Shown: positions 1-9,669 of the stretch, one piece after another
Layout of the letters: each line of letters opens with the position of its first letter
How positions within the stretch are numbered: position 1 is the stretch's first letter
Assembly (NCBI GenBank): GCA_026636295.1
Contig: CP089462.1
Span: 1,302,001 to 1,366,000, forward strand
Length of the DNA stretch: 64,000 nt
Source of the DNA: Medakamo hakoo
Taxonomy: Eukaryota > Chlorophyta > Trebouxiophyceae > Coccomyxaceae
Reading direction: 5' to 3'
Translations under genes and position numbers: made by a program
Notes under the pieces: model-generated
Database searches by the model: none
Told to the model about the DNA's origin: nothing
Seen by the model: only the letters and a program-made list of their open reading frames with translations

Positions 1-51
1 CACGCAACACGCCCGGGCCTCACGCCCCTCCCCTTCCATCCACCAAACCAG

Positions 52-624
52 TCCCCCATCACCGGCGAGGTCTTTGCGTACGACCGCACCAGCCGCACGC
101 TCGCCCTGCGCCAGCCTGGGTCAGCGCCCTTCAACGCCCGCGTCCGCTTGCTGGCCGCGTCGGCCATTGGGCGGGTCGTGTCCGCGACGCCGCCCACGGC
201 CACGACGCCCGCCGACCTGCCGTACGTGGACCCGGCCAAGCTGGCTGAACGCGAGGAAAAAGCGGTGGCGGTGAGTGGCACGGCGGATGGGGGGTGGGGC
301 GGGTGTTTTTCCCACCCCTGTGCGCTCGCCCGCCAACCCTCTCTCTCGACCCCCCTCCCCCCTCCTCCCTCCCTCCAGTTCGCCGAGGCCGAAGCCGAGA
401 AGATCGGCATCGGCGTCACCCGCGAAGCCCAGGACGTCTTCGACGCGCTGGCCAAGACCATGCCGTGCAAGTGGCAGGGCGCCGCCATCGTCGTGCTGGA
501 CGAGGTCACCATCGTCCCGCCCTACACGCTCGACGCGACGGCCGCGACCAACCCGGCCGACACCAAGACGCTCAACAGGGTGCGGAAAGTGTTGGAGGCG
601 GAGCGGGCGCGGTTGGGAGTGTGA
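52..624 (+). CDS. LSM12: LSM12 homologue, 3' part
   Basis: This is the C-terminal part of an LSM12-family protein, an RNA-associated factor with an N-terminal Lsm fold and a C-terminal anticodon-binding-like (AD) domain. The window opens inside an intron whose acceptor AG ends at 51. Coding exons are 52-270 and 379-624 (stop TGA). The 108-bp intron 271-378 (GTGAGT...CTCCAG) happens to be in frame without a stop. The first exon reads as the end of the Lsm fold (GEVFAYDRTSRTLALRQPG). The second holds the AD signature: IGIGVTREAQDVFDALAKT, PCKWQGAAIVVLDEV and IVPPY, close to the family consensus. It ends shortly after a helix, as usual. The start and first exon(s) lie upstream of the window. Family assignment is strong; the exact role here is inferred only from the family. 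Confidence 0.85.
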   Translation, partial: SPITGEVFAYDRTSRTLALRQPGSAPFNARVRLLAASAIGRVVSATPPTATTPADLPYVDPAKLAEREEKAVAVSGTADGGWGGCFSHPCALARQPSLSTPLPPPPSLQFAEAEAEKIGIGVTREAQDVFDALAKTMPCKWQGAAIVVLDEVTIVPPYTLDATAATNPADTKTLNRVRKVLEAERARLGV

Positions 625-831
625 AAACAAAGTGCGCAATTGCCGGATCTCGCAACAGTTTTTTTTTTTTTTTTGTGTCCCGCCCAACGCCCCGGCCCCG
701 CGCGGCCTTCCCCCTCCCCCCTCCCCCCTCCTATTTTCCCTTTTCCACCCACCCGTCATACACAACCGCCAGGGCGTGTAGAAGCTCACTAATTCGCATT
801 TTTTCTTTGGGAGCGTCGTCCATGCCTCTTT

Positions 832-3495
832 TCACGCTCCATTCCGCTCCCGCATCACCGCCGCCGCCGCCTGTTCCATCATGTCTAAAAGGTTGGGCCT
901 CCGTAAGACGGGCGGCGTGTTGCGGCGGCCGGACACGACTTTGCCGGCGGACGGGCGGGCGGAGGGTGCCGCTGCGGCGGGCGCGGGCGCGGACTTGCTG
1001 CCGCCGCTCACGCTCGCCCGCCCGGCCGACGACCGGGGCAGGCCGCCGCCAGCCGAAGAGGGCGGCGGCGGCGTGGGCGTGCAGGCCACGGGGCGCAGGT
1101 ACCCACCACCGCCGCCGCCCGCCAGGCACCCGTCGGGCGGGGAGGCGGACCCGCCCAGGGCGACCTTTCCAAACGAGCGCGGGGGGGGCGCCGGGCCACC
1201 CCCGCCCCCGCTCGCGCCGCCGCCGCCGCTGAACAGGCGCGACGCCGGGCGGCCGAGGATGGGCCCGGAGGGGGACGGCCCGCCCCCAACTCCCATGCCG
1301 GCCGCCAACGGAGACGCGGCCGTGAGCGCGACGACCGTCGCCCGGGCGTCGCCGCCGCCCACGCCCGCGCCTGTCGCCCGCTCCAGCTGCGCCCGCAGGC
1401 GGGACACGGCCGCCCGCTCCTCCGCCAGCTGCGTCCGCAGCGCGTCCACGGACGCCCGCATCTCCGCGCCACGCGGGCTGGGTAGCTTAGGTTTCGGTGG
1501 CTGCTGTTGCGGGGACGAAGAAGGGGCGGGCACGGCGACCGCGGACGCTTCTTTTTTCAGCGCGGCCAGGGCGGCTTCGGCCGCGTCGGCGCGAGTGGCC
1601 GCGGCCGCGGCCGCCGCCCGCGCCTCTTCCACGGCTTTGCTCAGGTCCGCGGCTTCGGCCGCGTGGCTGGCCGCCATCTCATCGCTGGCTTCGGCCGCCG
1701 CGACCAAGCGGGCCTGCAAGTCCGCCACCGCCGCGTCGCGGTCGGCGGCCGCGGCCGCGGCGGCCGCGCGCGCGGCGTCCGCGTCCGCCCGCGCGGCCGC
1801 CGCCGCGTCCCGGGCCGCCCGCTCTCCCGCGCGCGCGGCAGCCAAAGCCGCAGCAGCCTCTTCCGCGTCGGTCTCGTCCACCGCCGCGTCCGACCGCTGG
1901 GCGGCGGTGGCGGCGGCCAGCGCGGCTTCCAGGCTCTCCCGCTCCCGCTCCGCCAGCGAGCGCGCGCGCGCCGCGTCCGACCGGGCAGCGCCCGCGGCCG
2001 CGCGGGCGGCCGCCGCCTCGGCGCGGGCGGCGTCGGCTTCCTGGCTGACCGTGGCCAGGGCGGCCGCCGCCGCCGCGCGTTCGTCCGCCACTGCAGCCCG
2101 CAACGCGGCCGCCTCAGCTTCCGCCGCGTCCGCCCGCCCCGCCGCGCCGGCCGCCCGCCCGCGCGCCCGGTCCGCGTCAGCGCACGCGGCGTCGACTTCG
2201 GCTTGCAGGGCATCGGCACGAGCGCCCGCCCGGTCTGCGCGCGCGGCCGCGTCGGCCAAGCGGCCCGCCCACTCGGCAGAGGCGGCGTGTGAGGCTTCCG
2301 CCCGCGCCGCGTCGGCGGCGCGGGCCAGGGCGGCAGCGTGTTCGGCCGCCGGCACGGCGTCCGCGGGGACGACCAGGCGCAGGACGACGGGGTCCACGTC
2401 TGACGCCGCTTGCTCTTTGTGGTAGCGGCCCCGGGCGTCCTCGCCGTCCTCCCGGCCTTGGGCGTGCGCGGCCGCGAGCGCGGCCGCCAGGCCTTTGGCC
2501 TCTAGGCGCACCGCCGCCTCCCGGGCCCGGGCGTCTTCCCGATCGCGCGCCGCCGCCGCCCGGGCGGCCGCCAGCTCGGACGCCAACCCCGCCGCGGCCG
2601 CGGCTTTGCGCTCCGACAAGGCTAAAAGATCCGCTGCCAGGCCGCGCGCGCCACGCGCGTCCGCCTCCGCTTCCGCCGCGTCGCGGACGGCGCGGGACAC
2701 GGCCCGGTCGTGGGCCCGCAGGTCGTCCAAGGTGACGGCGCGAGCAGGGCGTGGGGTCAGGGAGGTGGCCGCGGTGGTCGTTTTCGCCGGGACCAGGCGG
2801 CCAGTGTCGGGGCAGGCGGCCCAGGTGTCGGCGAGGGCAGGGCAGGGGCCGGCCAGGCGGAGGGTGGGGGAGTCAGACGAGCCGGTGGTCCCACGCAGGA
2901 CGAGGCCCGTGCTGTTTTTTGTGCGTGCGTGCGTGTGTAGTGGAGTGGTGGAGGGCGGGGTCCGTGCGTGCGTGAGGTGCAGATGGCAGGTTGAGGCGGG
3001 GGGAGCGTTTTCTTCCGTCGAATGCGCGCTGCGACAGCTGCGCTTTCCGCGCCCCAAACACCCCCTCCCCGCCCATTCCTCCCCCACCAACACGCACCCA
3101 ATGGACCGCAAGACGATCCCGGTCCCAGCCTTGGGCGGACCGGCTTCAACCATAAACAGGGCTTCCACCGGGAAGGCGGGCAGCGACAAGTCTTCGTCGC
3201 CGCCGTCGTCGACGACAGACGCAGGCTTGCTGCGCGGCGCCGGGCCGATGCGCACGTCCTTGCCCTTGCCGTTGCTCGAGATGCTGAGCATGCCGCCGCT
3301 GGACCCGTCAAACAGGGCGACGGCAGTGCCGGGCTGCAGAGCGGACAAAGATGCTGCGGGGGCGGCGCAGCTGTCGTTGCCGCCGCCGCCGCCGCCGCGA
3401 CCGCCGCCGCCGCCGTGGTGCTGGCGCAGCCAGGTCGTCGCGCCCGCTAGGGCGATGCCAGCGGCGCCGGTGGCGGCGAGCGGGAGGGTTGCCAT
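832..3495 (-). CDS. Membrane-anchored Ala-rich coiled-coil protein
   Basis: I do not recognise this protein. Exons are 3098-3495 and 832-2911; the intron 2912-3097 starts GTGCGT and ends AAACAG. The product is about 825 residues. The start is the ATG at 3495, which opens a short hydrophobic stretch (MATLPLAATGAAGIALAGAT) that could be a signal anchor. Residues about 40-170 have spaced beta-like motifs (GTAVALFDG, EALFMVEAG, GIVLRSIGTGLVLRG), suggesting a beta-trefoil-like fold. Splicing makes the last motif continuous, which supports the intron. From about 190 to 590 it is a long Ala/Arg/Glu coiled coil, followed by a Gly/Pro/Ser-rich tail ending in a short helix (NLLDMMEQAAAAVMRERNGA). It runs convergently to LSM12. 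The fold calls are weak; the coiled coil is clear. Confidence 0.7.
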   Translation of the reverse strand: MATLPLAATGAAGIALAGATTWLRQHHGGGGGRGGGGGGNDSCAAPAASLSALQPGTAVALFDGSSGGMLSISSNGKGKDVRIGPAPRSKPASVVDDGGDEDLSLPAFPVEALFMVEAGPPKAGTGIVLRSIGCVLVGEEWAGRGCLGRGKRSCRSAHSTEENAPPASTCHLHLTHARTPPSTTPLHTHARTKNSTGLVLRGTTGSSDSPTLRLAGPCPALADTWAACPDTGRLVPAKTTTAATSLTPRPARAVTLDDLRAHDRAVSRAVRDAAEAEADARGARGLAADLLALSERKAAAAAGLASELAAARAAAARDREDARAREAAVRLEAKGLAAALAAAHAQGREDGEDARGRYHKEQAASDVDPVVLRLVVPADAVPAAEHAAALARAADAARAEASHAASAEWAGRLADAAARADRAGARADALQAEVDAACADADRARGRAAGAAGRADAAEAEAAALRAAVADERAAAAAALATVSQEADAARAEAAAARAAAGAARSDAARARSLAERERESLEAALAAATAAQRSDAAVDETDAEEAAAALAAARAGERAARDAAAAARADADAARAAAAAAAADRDAAVADLQARLVAAAEASDEMAASHAAEAADLSKAVEEARAAAAAAATRADAAEAALAALKKEASAVAVPAPSSSPQQQPPKPKLPSPRGAEMRASVDALRTQLAEERAAVSRLRAQLERATGAGVGGGDARATVVALTAASPLAAGMGVGGGPSPSGPILGRPASRLFSGGGGASGGGGGPAPPPRSFGKVALGGSASPPDGCLAGGGGGGYLRPVACTPTPPPPSSAGGGLPRSSAGRASVSGGSKSAPAPAAAAPSARPSAGKVVSGRRNTPPVLRRPNLLDMMEQAAAAVMRERNGA

Positions 3496-3662
3496 CGTTG
3501 GATGGGGAGCGTTCTGCGGAGAGGAAAAAAGGAGGTGTAGAGAGCGAAGGTCGGTCGCACTGCTCCGTTCGAGACGGTCAGAAAAAAGTCGCGCCCCTCT
3601 CCGCTTGCTGCCGCGCACGTCAGCGCGCCTGCACCTCTTGCCTCTGTGTGTGCGCGCACACA

Positions 3663-5307
3663 ATGGCGAGTACGCTGAAACGCCGCACGTCCCGCGGCGG
3701 CGACGCTGGCTCGCCCTGGCCGACCGCGACCGCCGATGCGGGCGCGCCCGCGCCGCCGCGCCGCGCTCCTTCGTCGCCGCCGCGCCATGAAGAGGTCGAC
3801 GAAAACGACGGCTCCGCCTGGTCAGTGCTGACGTCCACCTGGCGCAAGCTGACCGACGACACGAGCGCTGTGGAAGCGGCGGTCGTGGACAAGGTGCGCG
3901 ATGGAAAAGAAGGCGCTCGGCTGTTTTTTTTGAAAAGAACCCCCGGCCTCCTCCCCTCATCACTCACGCGTCCGCCACGCCCTCCCACACACACAATAGG
4001 GCCTGGACGCCTTCAACGCGGTCGGCCGGGCCGTGACGGAAGTTGCCACCTCCCTGGACACGGCACTGGAAGACTTTTTCGCCGGGTGGGGCGGTGGTGG
4101 GGGTGGAGGCGGCGGCAAGGCCGCGTCGCACCAGGCGGCCCCACCACACCTTGCCCGCCCGTCCGTCGCGGCGGACACGGTCGGCCATCCGGCCGGGCCG
4201 GTCCCGCGCCCGCTATCCGTGCGGGATGGCAACAAGCAGCCGGCCGCCGCCGACGGCTGGCTGGGCCCGCCCGGTGGTGGCGCGCCCGCCCGGCCGCGGC
4301 CGGCGCTGAGCCTTTCCTCGTCCTCGGCCGCGTCTCGCAAGCCGCCCGCCAAGCCGGCGGCGGCGGCTCCCACTCAGCAGCCCGCTCCCGCCGCCTCTGT
4401 CGCATCCCTGGAAGCCCGCTTGGCCGCCCTGACCGCGGAGAACGAGCGCCTGCGCGTCGCCGTCGCCGCGGCGGAAGCTACCAGCCCCGCGCCGCCGACG
4501 CCCGCGGGCGGGCCGACGCCCGCGCCGACGCCCTGCGGCGGGACCAGCGGCGAAGCAGCGGCCGCGCCGTCCTCCTCCTCCACTGACCTGGCCACCGACC
4601 AGGTCCGCGCCCAGTTGGAAGCCTTGCTCGCCGAAAAGGCGGCGCTCGCCGCCGACAACGCCCGCCTGGCCCGCGAAAACGCGGGCCTGGCGGAGCTGCT
4701 CGCCTTTGCGGCCGACCGTTCGGGCGCGGGCGGCTCGTCCACCGCGCCCTCCAGCGTGGGCGGGGACACCCCACCCCGGTCGGCGGCCGCCTCGCCGGGA
4801 GGCGCTGGGTGGGGCACGCCCCCGCCGCCGTCGCCGCTGCTGGAGAAAATCATCGGCGGAGGGTCGGCCGGGCCGCGGCCGCCGAGCGCGCTGGGCCCCG
4901 GCGCCCGCGCCGCCGGCAGCCTGGGCACGCCGCCGCCCTACCCGCGCCGCCTGAGCGGCAGCGGTGGCGGGTCTGGGTCGGTCGCACCGTCGCCTGCTGC
5001 CGCTGCTCCCTCGCCGCTTGCCCGCCCGGCCTCGGCCCGTCCGCGCGGTCCGTTGGTGGCTGCCGCGTCGAGCCCGGCGGCGGCGCCGGCGGAGGCGGCC
5101 GCGCCTTCCGCCACGCCCGTGGTGCGGTCGCCTGCCGCGGCCCTGGAAGCGGCCGCCGCCGCTGCCGGCCTGGAGAAGAAGGTGGAAGAAGAGGCGCCGC
5201 CTGCCAAAGCCGAGGAAGGGGAAAAGGAAGAGCCTGCAGCGGCCGCCGCTCCGGCCAAAGCCGGCGGCGGTGGCAAGAAGAAGAAGAAAGGCGGTGGCAA
5301 CAAGTGA
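3663..5307 (+). CDS. Coiled-coil protein with Lys-rich tail
   Basis: Unrecognised protein of about 512 residues. Exons are 3663-3893 and 4000-5307, joined in phase 0 across an intron with GTGCGC donor and ACAATAG acceptor. The start is the ATG following a short 5' region shared with the divergent gene that starts at 3495. After splicing, the N-terminal 110 residues form a compact conserved-looking helical part (WSVLTSTWRKLTDD, then AFNAVGRAVTEVATSLDTAL). Two leucine-zipper-like heptad blocks follow (LEARLAALTAENERLRVAV and AQLEALLAEKAALAADNARL). The rest is Ser/Pro/Ala-rich, and the C-terminus is acidic then lysine-rich (KKKKKGGGNK). The layout suggests a dimeric scaffold or a vesicle or cytoskeletal adaptor, but nothing names it. 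Confidence 0.7.
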
Positions 5308-5448
5308 GGGGTACGCGCGCGTGTGTGGTGTGGGTGGTCGGACGGGGTTGGAGAGAAGAAAAAAAAGAGTCGTCGACGCTCGCTCTCCACTCCTTCTTTC
5401 CGTTCCCGAGAGGCACCGCCAAGACCCTTTCTCCCTCCCACGCGCCCA

Positions 5449-6605
5449 ATGGAGGCCGCCACCTCGCGCATCAACCTGGACGACCTGACGTCCAGCCTGG
5501 CCAACGCGGCGGCCGCCGTGGAGCGTTGGGCGGACGGCGCAGCGGCCGGCGCGGCCGACGCGCGTGCGGCGCACGTGCAGCGCATGGCCGAGCTAGAAGG
5601 TGTGTTATTTCGTTCTGCGCGTACGCAGGCGTCGTGTGAGCTGTGCTCCAGCCGCGGGCGTCCGCCGCTGGACTGGCGGAGGGGGCGGCAACGGCGACGC
5701 ATGCGTTGACTGGCCGCATTGAGCGCGCGCGCAGTTTCGTATCTCCGCAGCTCGCCGCGCCCTCACACACCCGTCCATCTCTCCACACACACACCTCCAG
5801 CCCAGCGCACGGATCTGACAGCCCGCCTGGGCGCGGCTGGTGAAGCCGTGGAAGCCCTGCAACAACGTAAGTTTTTTTTTGGGCTTCCATCTTGTCTGCC
5901 TTGCGCCCGACGACCCGACCTTCACGTCCTCCCTCAACCCCACCACAGGCCTCGCCGCGGAGGGCGCGCTGGAAGCCCGGCTGGCGGCGGAACTGGAAGC
6001 CGCGACGGCCGAGCGGGATGCGCTTCCCGCCAAGGTGGCGGAAGTCGAGGTGAGGTGGAGGGCGAGAGTTTGGACGGAAAACGGACGGGGTGGATGGAGG
6101 AAAGGCACTCACGACTCCCCCTCTCCGAAACAAACAGGCCGCCCTCGCCACGGAGTCCGCGGCCTACGCCGAGCGCGAAGCCAAGGTCTCCGCGACGTCA
6201 CGGGCGCGCGGCGCCCAGTACGCCGCCGTCCGCGTCGCGCCGTCTTTTTACAGGGCCCGGCTGGGCCTCGCCATCGAGCACGGCCCCGGGTCGCGCGCGC
6301 GCGCCGACGAGGTGCTGTACGCCTTTTCCCTCCTGGACCCGACCGACCCGTCCCGTGAAGGCTTGCTGGGCATCCGGCCCACCGGCAAGGGCAGTGGCGT
6401 GTCGACCAGCAAGGCCATTGCCGTGACGCGGTGCGAACCGCCGCTCCCCTCCGTCCTGCCCGGGCTGCTGGCCCGCCTGGCCGACCCGGCCGACGGCTTC
6501 GGCATGCGGGAGCTGGTCATGGCCGTGCGGAAAGGCTTTGTGGCGGAGTTTGCTAGCGGGGGTGGGAGGGGTGGGGGCGGGGGGCGGCGGGTCGCGGCCG
6601 TGTAA
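5449..6605 (+). CDS. SPC25: Kinetochore protein Spc25
   Basis: Spc25 pairs with Spc24 in the Ndc80 complex and links microtubule-binding Ndc80/Nuf2 to the inner kinetochore. Four exons: 5449-5599, 5801-5866, 5949-6049 and 6138-6605; all junctions keep frame. The product is about 261 residues against about 220-240 usually. The first three exons give a continuous heptad coiled coil (ERWADGAAAG..., AELEAQRTDLTARLGAAGEA, LEARLAAELEAATAERD). Exon 4 gives the globular Spc25 domain at about residues 130-250: FYRARLGLAIEHGPG, VLYAFSLLDPTDPSREG, RCEPPLPSVLPGLLARL and MRELVMAVRKGFVAEF. The Gly/Arg-rich end is an extension. The match is by consensus pattern, since Spc25 is poorly conserved; the coiled-coil plus RWD-like order supports it. 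Confidence 0.75.
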
Positions 6606-6717
6606 AAAAAGTGAGATGCGCGGGAGGCGTGGAGGTTGCATTTTGTTGTTTTGTTTTTTTCGGGGGCGCGGCGCCCTTGTTTTCCGGCCGTGTCAGGCCC
6701 CCCTTACTCACGCACCA

Positions 6718-7344
6718 ATGCCGCGCCACGCCCGATGGGCAGTAGCTGTCCTGCTGCTGTCGGCGGCCGCCATCGCGGCGGGCCAGGACGGTGCGTGAGG
6801 CGTGTCTGGTGTGCATGCGTTTTTGTTTCCGCACGTTCCCGCACCATCCTCAACCTTTCCCCTCTCTCCATCAACAGCCACGCCCGCCGCTGCAGAGCCG
6901 GCGCCCGCCGCCGCGCCCACGCCGGCCGCGCCTCCTGTGGAGACGCCGCCTCCCGCCAAGCCGACCCCCGCAGCGCCGACGCCGGCCGCGCCCACGCCCG
7001 CCGCCGCCGCCGCTCCGCCTCCTCCACCCCCAGACACGCTGCCCTCCAGCTTCAGCCCAGGCGGCGCGGCCGCGGGCGGCGGCGAGCCCGCCCCGCCGCC
7101 GCCGCCCCCCCTGTCCCCGACGCCAGACAGTCCGCCCGCACAGGAAGACAACAAGGCGCCCGCCCTGTGGCCGGAAGGCGGGAGTGGAGGGCCCGCGCCC
7201 GCGCCGGGAACGCCCACCAGCGGCGGCGACCGCACGTCGCTGTCGTCCGGCGCCATTGCCGGCATCGTCCTGGGCGCGGCAGTTGCAGCCGCCATTCTCA
7301 CGGCCGCGATTGTGTGTTGTTGTCGCCGGATGAAAGGGACGTGA
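6718..7344 (+). CDS. Secreted Ala/Pro-rich single-pass surface protein
   Basis: A 179-residue protein in two exons (6718-6790 and 6878-7344; donor GTGCGT, acceptor CAACAG). Residues 1-23 are a clean signal peptide (MPRHARWAVAVLLLSAAAIAAGQ). The mature ectodomain, about 110 residues, is nearly all Ala, Pro, Thr and Ser with repeated TPAAP and PPPP units, as in arabinogalactan or hydroxyproline-rich glycoproteins of algae. One transmembrane helix follows (AIAGIVLGAAVAAAILTAAI), then a cysteine cluster and a short basic tail (VCCCRRMKGT) that could be palmitoylated. It resembles a type I wall- or glycocalyx-associated protein. No enzymatic domain is visible. Confidence 0.75.
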
Positions 7345-7469
7345 GTGAAGTGTGTTTTGTAAGGAAGGAAGACGGCGTGTTGTTTTTTGAGGGCCCACAC
7401 ACACTTTTTTCGTTTGGGCCGGGGCGGCGCGCGACTCGGAACAAACCCCGCCCTCCTCCCCGCGCAACG

Positions 7470-9527
7470 ATGGAGGCCGCCCCGCCGGTGGGCGGCCTCC
7501 TGCGCCACTTGACGCCGGAGACCGCCGCCCTGGTGGCGGAGCTGAAGGACATTGCCGGCAGCCCAGCTGCCGGAGACGCGCCGCCGCCGCACGGCCCGTC
7601 CACCTCGCTGCGCGACATGCTGGCAAAGGTGAGGGCGGACGCGGCCTCGGCGTGGGGTGCGCGCAGGCGAGGGCTGTCGCATTCGCGCGCGCGCGCGGCT
7701 TCCCACCACCAACGAACGACCTGTCGCCGTCGGCTCGCTCTCGCCGTCGGAGGAGGGTACCGAACCTTCCTCCGCCCCCCCAAAAATGGTCGCGGAGAGG
7801 GGAGAGGGAGGTTGGGTCGTTGTCGACGCGTGCTGTCTCTCCCGTCGAGGAGAGCGGTCTTTTGCGACCGGCATCGTGGGAGTCTAGACAGGCTGCCAGC
7901 CCTCCCCTCGCCCCGCGGCGGCCGTCCCAAAAAAGCGGGCCGCCATCGGCCGACGACACCTCGCCCATCCATCCCCCTGCTGCCCTCACACCACCCTCCG
8001 TCTCTCCGTCTCTCCCTCTCTGAACAACAGATTGACGCCATCCACGCCAAGGTCCTAGGCCCGCCGTCCGCCGACGGCCCGGCCGTCCCGCCGCGCACGC
8101 CGGGCGCGTCGTCCGCAGCCCTGAAAGCGGCGGGCGGCGCGGCGCAACGCCTCGCCCCGGCACCGCCCTCCTCCCTGTCTGCTGCCTCGCTCGCGTCCGG
8201 CTCCGCCGACGGCGACGGCGAGGCGTCCCCGCGCGCCGCCCGCTTTGCCCGGGCGGGTGGGCTGGGCACCGTCCTGGCCGCCCTGCGGTCGTGCCTGGAC
8301 GCGGCGGCGCCGGGAGGCGCGTTTTCGTTCGACGGAGGCAAGGGCGCGCGCGCGCCCGCGCCGCCCGCCCCTGCCCTGGCTGGCCTGCCCTGGCGCAAGG
8401 GCGTGCGCCAGGCGGCCGCCCTCTTGGCCGCCGCCGTCTCCGCGCCGGGAGGCTGGCGTGGCGCGTCCATGGAGGAGCGGGCCGAAGCGGTGTGCGTGCC
8501 CGTCGACTTGGTCAAGGCGATGGTGACGGCCGCAGGCGTGCAGGGTGGCGGTGGTGGGCGGTGGGGGCCGCCCTCGCCCCGGGCCGCGTCGTCCGCGGCC
8601 GAGCCGCCGCCCCTCTCCTCCTCCTCGTCCGACGACGGGTGCGACGACGCCCTGGAAGGCGTGCCCGAGCTGCTGGCCCTCTTGTCCGCTCTGGCCGCCC
8701 GGGACGCGGCCGCCGCCCGGATGACGACCTCGCACGGCGGCCTGGCGGCGCTGGCGGCGGCCGCGGCCGTGACCGCGCCCCCGCCCGCGCACCGCTCGGC
8801 CGCCGCCGTCCGCTGCGGCGCCGCCCGCCTGATCGCCACCCTGCTGGCCGCCGTGCCTCCGCCGCCGGGCGCGTGGGCGCCCGTCTCTCCCCGCGGAGGC
8901 GGCGCCGCGCCCGGAGGCGACGTGTTTATGATGGACGGGGCGGCGGGCGGCAGCGGCGGCGCCGGCGGCCGCTCGTCCCCGCCCTCGCCCCCGTCGTCGG
9001 ACGACGACGAAGGCGGTGCGGCGGGCTCGCCCGCCGCCGCCGCGGCCTGGCCGCCCGCCCCAGGTGCCGGACCCTTGGCCGCGTCCCTCCTCGCCGCCCT
9101 GGCCGCCCGCGTCCTGCACGGTGAAGGCGGCGAGGGCGGGCTGCCTGAAGCCGGCGCGCGCGCGGCGCTGGGCGCGCTCTCTGCCCTCGCCCGCGGCCCG
9201 GCCCCTGCCGCCGCCGCCGCCGCGTCCGCCCTGGACGCGCCCGTGCCCGCGGCAGGTGGCGCGTCCGGCCACCGCGTCCTCGAACTCGTCTCCTCCGGCG
9301 CGCCCCCCGGCTCCGACCTGGCGGCAGAGGCGGCCGAGTGCGTGGCCGCGCTCGCGGCCGCGCGCGCCGCGCTGCTCGTCTCCTCCTCCGCCGGCCCGGC
9401 CTCGACGGCGGGCAGCTCCCAGCCGACGACGCCGCGTGCGTCGGCGGCGGCTGTGGTGGGCGGCGTCGCAGCTTTGGGCGAACAGCTGCTGGCCTCGCTG
9501 GGCGGCTGGTTCGGGTCGCCGCAGTGA
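7470..9527 (+). CDS. Helical-repeat (armadillo-like) unknown protein
   Basis: Unrecognised protein of about 551 residues. Exons are 7470-7628 and 8031-9527, phase 0; the 402-bp intron has GTGAGG donor and AACAACAG acceptor and is itself open, so read-through cannot be excluded from frame alone. The N-terminus reads LLRHLTPETAALVAELKDI. The body has repeated amphipathic helices typical of ARM/HEAT-like solenoids: LGTVLAALRSCLDAAAPG, GVRQAAALLAAAVSAPGG, GVPELLALLSALAARD, AAVRCGAARLIATLLAAVPP and AGARAALGALSALARG, separated by Gly/Pro/Ser-rich linkers. The C-terminus is a Thr/Ser-rich linker plus a final helix. The solenoid is an inference from helix spacing, not from a family match. Confidence 0.65.
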   Translation: MEAAPPVGGLLRHLTPETAALVAELKDIAGSPAAGDAPPPHGPSTSLRDMLAKVRADAASAWGARRRGLSHSRARAASHHQRTTCRRRLALAVGGGYRTFLRPPKNGRGEGRGRLGRCRRVLSLPSRRAVFCDRHRGSLDRLPALPSPRGGRPKKAGRHRPTTPRPSIPLLPSHHPPSLRLSLSEQQIDAIHAKVLGPPSADGPAVPPRTPGASSAALKAAGGAAQRLAPAPPSSLSAASLASGSADGDGEASPRAARFARAGGLGTVLAALRSCLDAAAPGGAFSFDGGKGARAPAPPAPALAGLPWRKGVRQAAALLAAAVSAPGGWRGASMEERAEAVCVPVDLVKAMVTAAGVQGGGGGRWGPPSPRAASSAAEPPPLSSSSSDDGCDDALEGVPELLALLSALAARDAAAARMTTSHGGLAALAAAAAVTAPPPAHRSAAAVRCGAARLIATLLAAVPPPPGAWAPVSPRGGGAAPGGDVFMMDGAAGGSGGAGGRSSPPSPPSSDDDEGGAAGSPAAAAAWPPAPGAGPLAASLLAALAARVLHGEGGEGGLPEAGARAALGALSALARGPAPAAAAAASALDAPVPAAGGASGHRVLELVSSGAPPGSDLAAEAAECVAALAAARAALLVSSSAGPASTAGSSQPTTPRASAAAVVGGVAALGEQLLASLGGWFGSPQ

Positions 9528-9669
9528 GTGATTTTTCCCCCCTCTTGCTTTCCATTTTTTTCCCTTGGTAGGACTTGCCCCTCCCCGTTAAAAGAAAAAC
9601 GCCACGCGCGCTGTGTAACAAACGACCGCCTCGCGCAATTGCGCTGCTTTTTAACCAAAAAAGAATTAC

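Noticed and set aside
271-378. In-frame introns (108, 186, 402, 156 bp) as retained coding sequence
   Set aside because: Removing them makes conserved motifs continuous in LSM12 and acyl-CoA oxidase; several other introns are not multiples of three, so no read-through system is implied.
881-2425. Long plus-strand frame opposite the Ala-rich coiled-coil gene
   Set aside because: Antisense of GCC/GCG/CGC-rich codons stays open by chance; composition is only Ala/Arg/Ser, with no domain, and the minus frame has splice signals and a hydrophobic start.
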